A stretch of 64,000 nucleotides of DNA from Labia minor. Taxonomy: Eukaryota > Arthropoda > Insecta > Dermaptera > Spongiphoridae. Every line of letters starts with the position of its first letter. The stretch's first letter is position 1. Shown here piece after piece: positions 57,383 to 64,000 of this stretch. The stretch lies in the NCBI GenBank assembly GCA_963082975.1, contig OY720350.1:20430910-20494909 (forward strand), given 5' to 3'. The notes below the pieces were generated by a model. The model saw only the letters and a list, made by a program, of their open reading frames with translations, had not been told where the DNA came from and made no database searches. A program made the position numbers and the translations under genes.

Positions 57383-57857
57383 AATAAAATTTTTATTAAA
57401 ATAAATATAAGTAAATATGTTTCAGTAGGATTAAGTTTATGATAGAGTGAGGGTGATAGGGAAGAGGGGAGGGGGAATGAGAGTGATGGTTGTAAGAAGA
57501 ATAAATTATTTTAAATTCATATCATCTGATTACATCTCTTTTTTAACTGACAATCATTTATTTATTTATCTTTTTAACTAATCAAACAAATATTAAATGT
57601 AAGCATGATGAACTTGTATTGAGTAAATATTTAGATATCTGTAGATGAGTAGATATTTAGATATTAGTATAAAGCACGTTTCAAAAATATTTAATTGAAA
57701 CAATGAACATACCTACGTAGATATTTAAAAAAAAATATATGAAAATAAGAGAGACTAAATTATTCTACCAAATTTTAAGGATTTTAAAATTAAAAGAGAA
57801 AAAGTAATTAATAGTATGTTAACGGTATTTTTAGATTCTATCAATATGATTATTTTT
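57383..57857. other. AT-rich intergenic, no gene
   Basis: Includes a purine-rich patch (GGGAAGAGGGGAGGGGG near 57459). No other feature. Confidence 0.55.
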
Positions 57858-57960
57858 ACTATCTCGTAAGATCACGAAAATTTTCGATGTTGAGATTTTG
57901 ATGTTTTTATACGTTTTGAAGGTTCCTGAATCATTTTCACTAAGGTTGAGAAAAATGTCT

Positions 57961-57996
<36 letters not shown>

Positions 57997-58436
57997 AACC
58001 AAGATTACGGACAAAACGGTTTGAGCCAGAATGATGAAATTTGGTACATGAGCATTATTCAAAATTCATAGTTTTCTATCAACTTTTGAGAAATGTAGCT
58101 CAACCGGAAGAGGGTCATTACCTACAACGTTTTGATTTTTGACTGTAAAAATAAAGATATATGTTTGATAATTTTTCACATGATTAATAATTGTATAAAA
58201 CTGCTATATATAGAATTTCAGCTTGATTGATTCGCTGAAATTACCAGAATTAATTTTTTAACCCTGCAAATCCCACACGCCAACACGTGTAGTGGTGCCA
58301 TCAACAAAAAGCCAAACATGCGCTGGTTTAATATTTATTATTTATAATTTATAATTAATTATGAATTTAATTTAAATATAATATATGTTATTTAATCCAA
58401 TTCAAATTGCGAGATAGTCGAGTGGAGACACTCCAG
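57858..58436 (+). mobile_element. Helentron-like family A, copy 4
   Basis: ACTATCTCG start after TTTTT, with loss of the second half of the 5' hairpin. A GT microsatellite lies at 57964-57992, then GATGAAATTTGGTACATG. Ends CGAGATAGTCGAGTGGAGAC and ACTCCAGCTAATTTT. Confidence 0.8.
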
Positions 58437-58739
58437 CTAATTTTAATTTTATATAGATATAAAATTGATTACTTTCATATAATAGAAACACAGACCTCTT
58501 CTAATAAATATACATTCTTGAATTTTTCATTATTTTATTAAATACTCAAAAGTGCAAATGAATAAATATTTTTGAAAAGAGAAATAAAAATAGTAGTAAA
58601 AATCTGTCTACAAAATAGAAAGGTATTTTAAATTAGGAAAGTAAAGTGAAAATTAAACAAGAATAAAAAAAATCGAGTTCATATGAATTTGTAAAGAAGA
58701 ACAAAAGAAGACAAAAAAAAAATATTAATAATAATGAAA

Positions 58740-58990
58740 TGCCAGGTAGTCTAGGTGCACGGGTCGTTTACCGGACGTGGGATGATGCAAACCGGGGCAT
58801 TCCTTCCAAGTGAGGTTTTCTTTTCTTCTCATACCATAGAATCACACATACACACACACACACACACACACTTTTATATGTATGGTCGTTTTGATGATAG
58901 ACTCGGTCATTTGGATAATTTTGAGAAGTTTGTATAAATCTCCTTGACCAAGGCTTTCAACCTTTGCCATCTGAGTCATCCTACTTATAC
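58740..58990. promoter_or_regulatory. Unique GC-richer island with AP-1 site and CA repeat
   Basis: GTGCACGGGTCGTTTACCGG at 58755, a CA run at about 58851-58871, and TGAGTCA at 58972-58978 followed by T. Open frames on both strands are short and include the CA repeat, so I do not call a gene. Confidence 0.4.
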
Positions 58991-59517
58991 ACATCAATAT
59001 ATCTATATATATGCATGCATACATGTATATTTACATTGATTTCTTACACATTTATTTCCAATTTAAATGTAGACAACAAAAGTGAAAAACTCACCTGGTG
59101 ATATCATCTATAGAATGCATTAAATTAATTCCATTCCCTTTAACAAGACATTATATATTTATGTTATTTTATTTTATTTTTTTTAAATTTTTTTTTTATT
59201 TTAATAAAAAATATATTGGATGCAATAGACAATATTTTCTTGGTTAATACAATTTTAATACTATTAAAAATATCGAGAACTATTATATTTTTAATAAAAT
59301 AAATCATCCTACGCATAAATTCAAGGTCATTCGTTAGACACGAAATAATTTCTATTATAGATAGATTGAAATCTAAAAGTGAAATAAAAGAAACTTTTTT
59401 TTTATATATATTTGAAATTATATTTATAATAATTTTTTAATCTATTTTAAAATTTATTTATGTTAATTAATAAAAAAAAATATAGATTTCATAATTTAAA
59501 TTTATATACATATTTTT
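58991..59517. other. AT-rich intergenic, no gene
   Basis: A/T-rich sequence with no recognised feature. Confidence 0.6.
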
Positions 59518-59873
59518 ACTATCTCGCCAGAGGTCATTACTTACCACGTTTTGATTTTTTTTTCTTCTAAAGTGACCGTAAAAATAAAGATATATGTTTG
59601 ATAATTTTTCACATGATTAATAATTGTATAAAACTGCTATATATAGAATTTCAGCTTGATTGAATTGCTGAAAGTATCAGAATTAATTTTTTAACAATGC
59701 AAATCTCACACGCCAACACGTGACGTGGTGCCATCAACAAAGAGCCAAACTCGCGCTGGTTTAATAATTATTATTTATTAATTTTAATTTATAATTTAAT
59801 TAATTTAATTTAAATTAATATATGTTATTTAATCCAATTCAAATTGCGAGATAGTCGAGTGGAGACACTCCAG
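59518..59873 (+). mobile_element. Helentron-like family A, copy 5 (internal deletion)
   Basis: 5' terminus ACTATCTCGCCAG joined directly to the internal AGGTCATTACTTACCACG block, so about 240 bases including the microsatellite are missing. The 3' end CGAGATAGTCGAGTGGAGAC and ACTCCAG is intact. Confidence 0.8.
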
Positions 59874-60575
59874 ATTTTTGTAAATGTTGTTCTAAAATTT
59901 ATAATAAAAAAATTATTTATAAAATCCATTTAAAATAAAAAAAAAAAAAAAAAATTATCCCAAAAAAGAGAATTCAGATTTGAATTGAAATTTATTCTCC
60001 TGGATGGATAGGCCGCTAGCAATACGATTGAACGGATATAATTTCGTTTCAAAATAACAACAAGAAAACAACAATTTTTAAATTACGTATGAACTTATAC
60101 TTTTATTTAAATATTTTTCTTAATCTAATATATTAACTGTAAATCTGATCCTTCATTTATTTAAACATTTTATTAATAATTCTTAAATAAGAAATTGTTA
60201 TTTATTTTAATAAGGTGTATTATATTATTAAAAGTAAAACGCATTAGTATTAATAACTGCAAAAAAAAAAACAACAAATTTTGCTGATTTAGTAAATGAG
60301 ACTGGCATATAAGATTTCATAATATTTGTTTACAAATGCGAAATCTTATTCGATAAAATGAATCATAAAGTCTATTCTACGAATTGAATTCATCCATTTA
60401 CAATATACAGTAATGGATGGATTAGATTATAGATATGTAATAAGAAATAGAAATGATTATTTAAATTATTTTCTCTAGAAAGAGAAGATTTTCAGAATAC
60501 AAAAATCAAAGTAAAATATAGGAGTATATGATTATGTACCATATATTTAAAATTACTTTATCTACTTTAAATAAG
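59874..60575. other. AT-rich intergenic, no gene
   Basis: A/T-rich with a short GC-richer patch at 60000-60050 (GGATAGGCCGCTAGCAATAC). No feature recognised. Confidence 0.55.
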
Positions 60576-61209
60576 TTGACCTGTGGCCAGGTCCGAACCG
60601 ACCGACGGTTTGAAATAAATTAATTTCCAGCTACAGAAACAATTTCAAATAATTTTAATATATCTATTAATGTAATAAAAAACAGATAGGCATACATAAA
60701 TAATAAATATAAACATTTTTAATTTTATTTTATTTATAATATATATGCAAGACCAGGCTGTGACGTCATGAATAGCTGGATGACGTCATATAATTTTAAA
60801 TCAAGAAAAAACTAATAAATATGATTTTTCTCGAGGATAAAACCAATACAAAGTGCATGATTCGTGCTGATATATAAAAAAATCTCCTTTGGTGTGAAAA
60901 TAACCCTTTCCTTCCTATCGTCGATCGCTAATACTACCACTTCCGGTTTCCGGAATTGCACCAAAAGTTGATCAATTCATCCCACTGATGCATTAAGTAA
61001 ATATACCAAATTTCATCAAAATCGGTTGAGCCGTTCAGGCTGTACACATCTATACGGACGGACAGACGGACCGACAGACGGACGGACAGACATCATGCTA
61101 AAAATACTTTTTTCTGTTTAGAAAATGCATGATTCGTGGAGATATGTAAAAATCTCCACATGTGAAATTTGGTGTGAAAACAATACCTCCCTTACTAACG
61201 TCGGTCTGT
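60576..61209 (-). mobile_element. Helentron-like family B, copy 6 (near full length)
   Basis: Minus strand: TTTTTACAGACCGACG, GTCC/GTCT tandem (complement of 61056-61090), CGATTTTGATGAAATTTGG and ATCAACTTTTGGTGC. Then CCGGAAACCGGAAGTGG, CCGTCGGTCGGTTCGG, hairpin CCTG-GCCA-CAGG, TCAACTTATTT. TGACGTCA at 60761 and 60781, exactly 20 bases apart. Confidence 0.82.
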
Positions 61210-61217
61210 AAAAATAC

Positions 61218-61219
<2 letters not shown>

Positions 61220-61252
<33 letters not shown>
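61220..61252. repeat. (AAT)n microsatellite
   Basis: Eleven or so ATA/AAT units directly beside the family B element border. Confidence 0.85.
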
Positions 61253-61318
61253 GTAAAAAATAAAATTAAATAAATTCAATCATTAATATGAAATAATTCC
61301 AGTAGCTAATGAGTTAAG

Positions 61319-61325
61319 TGACTCA
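61319..61325. promoter_or_regulatory. AP-1 site TGACTCA
   Basis: Exact heptamer in AT-rich sequence (AAGTGACTCAGAATGACTT). Confidence 0.25.
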
Positions 61326-61652
61326 GAATGACTTGTTAAACAAATTCAATAAATATATCATGCGATCAGCGAGTGTTTTTGTATTTATTAATTTATTTAT
61401 TTTTGAATATTTATAACTTTTAAAGAAAACAATAGAGACATTGCATAATTAGATGTGTAATTATTTTATTATACTTTGCCCTATTGAATATTACCAAATT
61501 TTCGTTTTCGATTTCCTTTTTTTTTTAATTTGTTTTTAATTTATTATAATATTTCATTTGATGTTTTTTACAAAGGTAATATTTTTGGAAAACATCAAAA
61601 AAATAAATTTATATAAGTTTTTGGAAGATCTTGTTAAGATTGTGTGAAAGGA

Positions 61653-61720
61653 TCCGTTTTACTGATCATAGAACACCTTTACCTCGACTTGATTGGTACT
61701 GTCCTTTTGTAGTATGAACA
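61653..61720 (+). mobile_element. SINE 3' fragment, family of 48873-49140
   Basis: CCGTTTTACTGATCATAGAA, CTCGACTTGAT and GTCCTTTTGTAGTATG match the 3' end of the SINE at 48873-49140 (minus) and part of 10806-10990. Confidence 0.5.
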
Positions 61721-61989
61721 AAAGTCAGAGGATTTTTGATTTCAACAACCATATTCCTACATCCGTTCCTATTTTGAGATATTTCCATTCAATTCTCAAT
61801 TCCTATCCTCTCTCATCGGTTTTTTTCCAATTGATTTCTCTACTATCTTTTATAATAATATTATTATATATCGAGTTGCCTTTTTGACTTGAATCACACA
61901 AGCATTTTTATATCTTCTTTTAATAATCTTTTATGTTCAATCCACTCTCTGAAATGTATCAATCCACTTTCTATTATTAATTTAGGAAA

Positions 61990-62440
61990 AGAGGGCGGAG
62001 CCAAAAAGAGGAAGTTAGGAAAACAATAATTCCCCCCTTCGATTTAAGTGAATGTTCTTGTCAAAGGGATGACACGTCCTAAACTATCCAATTTGTGGGA
62101 TAAACTTGAATGGTGTGGTGGGGTGAATCCCTTGCATTCAATTGGCCTTATTTCGGCTTATCTGTTTCGATACACTCGTTTATGTTAGTGAATCAGCTTT
62201 GGAGTGTGTGCGGTGGATGTGTCAATGAAGGGGGTGGGGTGGGGGTGGGGGGTGAGCAGGCAAGGGTGCTAATCGACGTTCAAAACACAGCCGCCATCTG
62301 CCCCACTTGACGTCATCGGTGACAGCAGCCACCCCAAAGAAATTTCAGTTCAGGGGTCGTCATGGAATATAAGATTCGGGAAGGGATGGAGAAGGGGGAA
62401 GAGGGGGTTAACCGCCACTGTACATTTAATGATCCAACGC
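61990..62440. promoter_or_regulatory. Unique GC-rich island with CRE octamer
   Basis: The GC-richest part of the right end: G-rich GGGGTGGGGGTGGGG at about 62233, GCCGCCATCTGCCCC, TGACGTCA at 62308-62315, then GGTGACAGCAGCC. The open frame across it is Gly/Val low complexity and not called. Confidence 0.4.
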
Positions 62441-63166
62441 CTTTTTAAAATCCTATGATTAATTAACTAGCAAGTGATCATTTCATTTTTACTCAGCATT
62501 AAAATTATATTTAAAAAGTTATTATTAGAGAATTTACAGATGGGGAAGGAGAGGGGGATTTGGTGATGATAAGCATTTCTAATAGGTTTAATGACTTGCA
62601 TCATAAAATCCACAATGAATGCATTGAATTATAATTCAATAGAAATTATACTTCTTTTTTAAGAAATCAATTAATCAAAAAAAAGTATAGTAGTATAACA
62701 TTTAGGTATGATTTTCAATTTTTAGATGAATAAAAAATTGAAAATTATTATACCATTATATTGATAAAGATTTTTCTTACTTTTATACAGTAATATATAA
62801 ATAGATAAAAATCATTTTAAAATTATAATTAAAGATAAAAAAAAGAATAAAAATAAAATTCAGCTGAAACTTTGTTTTGTAAGGGTTTCATTTTTAATCT
62901 AATAAAAATATTGAATGAACTTTAAGTACTTAAATCATATTATATATATATTAATATGATTTTAGTTTCTATTCAAGATATAGAAATTTAATGATACTGA
63001 TGTATAACTTTAATTCTTGTTTTCAAGTTTTTCATATTCTTTTTGAAATTTTCAATTTTTTTTTCGACCCTTTTTGCCTGAAAAGTTAAAAAAAAATTAT
63101 TTTAAATAAATGTCTACAATTAGGAGAAGAATTAAAGTGTTTTAAGTAAAAATTCAATTTCATTTT
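62441..63166. other. AT-rich intergenic, no gene
   Basis: A/T-rich sequence. Nothing further supported. Confidence 0.6.
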
Positions 63167-63444
63167 TAATTTAAATGTATCTATTAATCCAATAAAAAAC
63201 AGATATGGATATAACATAAATATTTTTAATTTTATTTTATTTATAATATATAAGGAGCCGCTGTCTGTGACGTCATGAAGGGCTGGGTGACGTCATATAA
63301 TTTTAAATTAAGAAAAAACTAATGAAGATGATTTTTCCCGAGGATAAAACCAATACAAAGTGCATCATTCGTGGAGATATGTATAAATCTCCACATGTGA
63401 AATTTGCTGTGAAAACAACACCTCCCTTAATATCGTCGGTCGGT
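63167..63444 (-). mobile_element. Helentron-like family B, copy 7 (truncated)
   Basis: Minus strand: TTTTTTACCGACCGACGATA start, CATATCTCCACGAATGATGC, two TGACGTCA octamers (63268 and 63288, 20 bases apart). Ends before the subterminal repeat and hairpin. The middle with the tandem tract is also missing. Confidence 0.75.
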
Positions 63445-64000
63445 AAAAAACAACTCTAATATTCCCTAAATAATTGTGTTACTATTTTTTTTTTAATTGT
63501 ACAATATGGTTCATCTTTTCAAAATTATTTTTATTTTATTTTTTTTAATTAAATTAAGAATAAAAACATAAGGTGAAGGGATAGATAAAAAAAACATTTT
63601 TATTAATCTTATCACAGAAATTATCATAATTTTTAATTAAGTTCTTTCTTTTTTTGATTTTTTAAACAAATATAAAAATATGTAAAAGTATTCATTATTT
63701 AATTATTTTTTTTTTACTAATAGTGTATTTATGATAAATTTACTTATTTATTGATCATGATTCGATAATATAACAATACAATAAAAATATTTTATTTAGT
63801 GCATACAGATTTCAATCAATGTGTGTGTGTGTGGCTTTACTTAATTACCCCACTCGCATCGAAACAATTTGTTATCATCGACCTTCTATGAAGGACAACA
63901 AACGAGAGATAATGGAAACTGATTATCATCAATCTACTTGCATGAATCATACACAAGTTTTTAAACTATCTTAAGATAAAAGAAAATAAAATAAGATAAA
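63445..64000. other. AT-rich intergenic to the window end
   Basis: A/T-rich with a GT run near 63820. A GC-richer unique patch lies at about 63840-63950 (CCACTCGCATCG, CGACCTTCTATGAAGGAC). No gene seen. Confidence 0.5.

Overview
The window looks like a piece of a nuclear animal genome, most likely an arthropod. It is very AT-rich: by eye, about three quarters or more of the bases are A or T. It holds introns with GT..AG borders, tRNA-derived SINEs with target-site duplications, a LINE 3' end, many non-autonomous hAT elements, and Helentron-like (DINE-1/HINE-like) elements. I cannot name the species from the sequence.

One protein-coding gene is well supported. It is a plus-strand dual-specificity MAP-kinase phosphatase of the DUSP10/MKP-5 type, on three exons: 31992-32046, 34515-34883 and 37653-38056. 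The introns are 2.5 and 2.8 kb, and all splice phases agree. The joined frame is 275 codons plus stop and carries a full catalytic domain. Only the last few residues of the N-terminal rhodanese-like (MAPK-binding) domain are present. The first exon seen here is therefore probably an alternative first exon, with the rhodanese exons further upstream outside the window.

Everything else is non-coding as far as I can see. From 1 to 31.1 kb there is AT-rich sequence, repeats and short GC-richer unique islands. The promoter and first exon lie at about 31.5-32.05 kb and the gene body runs to 38.06 kb. A 3' UTR candidate with a strong GC-rich hairpin follows. From about 39.3 to 64 kb there are again repeats and islands.

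The clearest non-repeat signal is an excess of AP-1 sites (TGAGTCA/TGACTCA): I count 21 in the window, seven of them inside intron 2, against four or five expected for the whole window. Eight extend to the full ATGASTCAT palindrome. Several unique CRE/ATF octamers (TGACGTCA) lie in the same islands. In flies the JNK phosphatase puckered is a transcriptional target of JNK/AP-1, so this layout suggests feedback control of a JNK/p38 phosphatase by a locus-wide set of bZIP sites.

The repeats fall into families, several not obvious from standard lists: two related Helentron-like families (A, five copies; B, seven copies) plus a fragment of a third (C); a hAT family starting CAGTGATTCTCAACC (four copies and a fragment); a hAT pair starting CAGTGGTGTATTGG or a close variant; two further hAT-like elements; two long-palindrome elements; a 1.16-kb element carrying about eight scattered copies of its own terminal motif; two SINE families; and three copies of one LINE tail. 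Exact or near-exact target-site duplications date many insertions and give the element borders.
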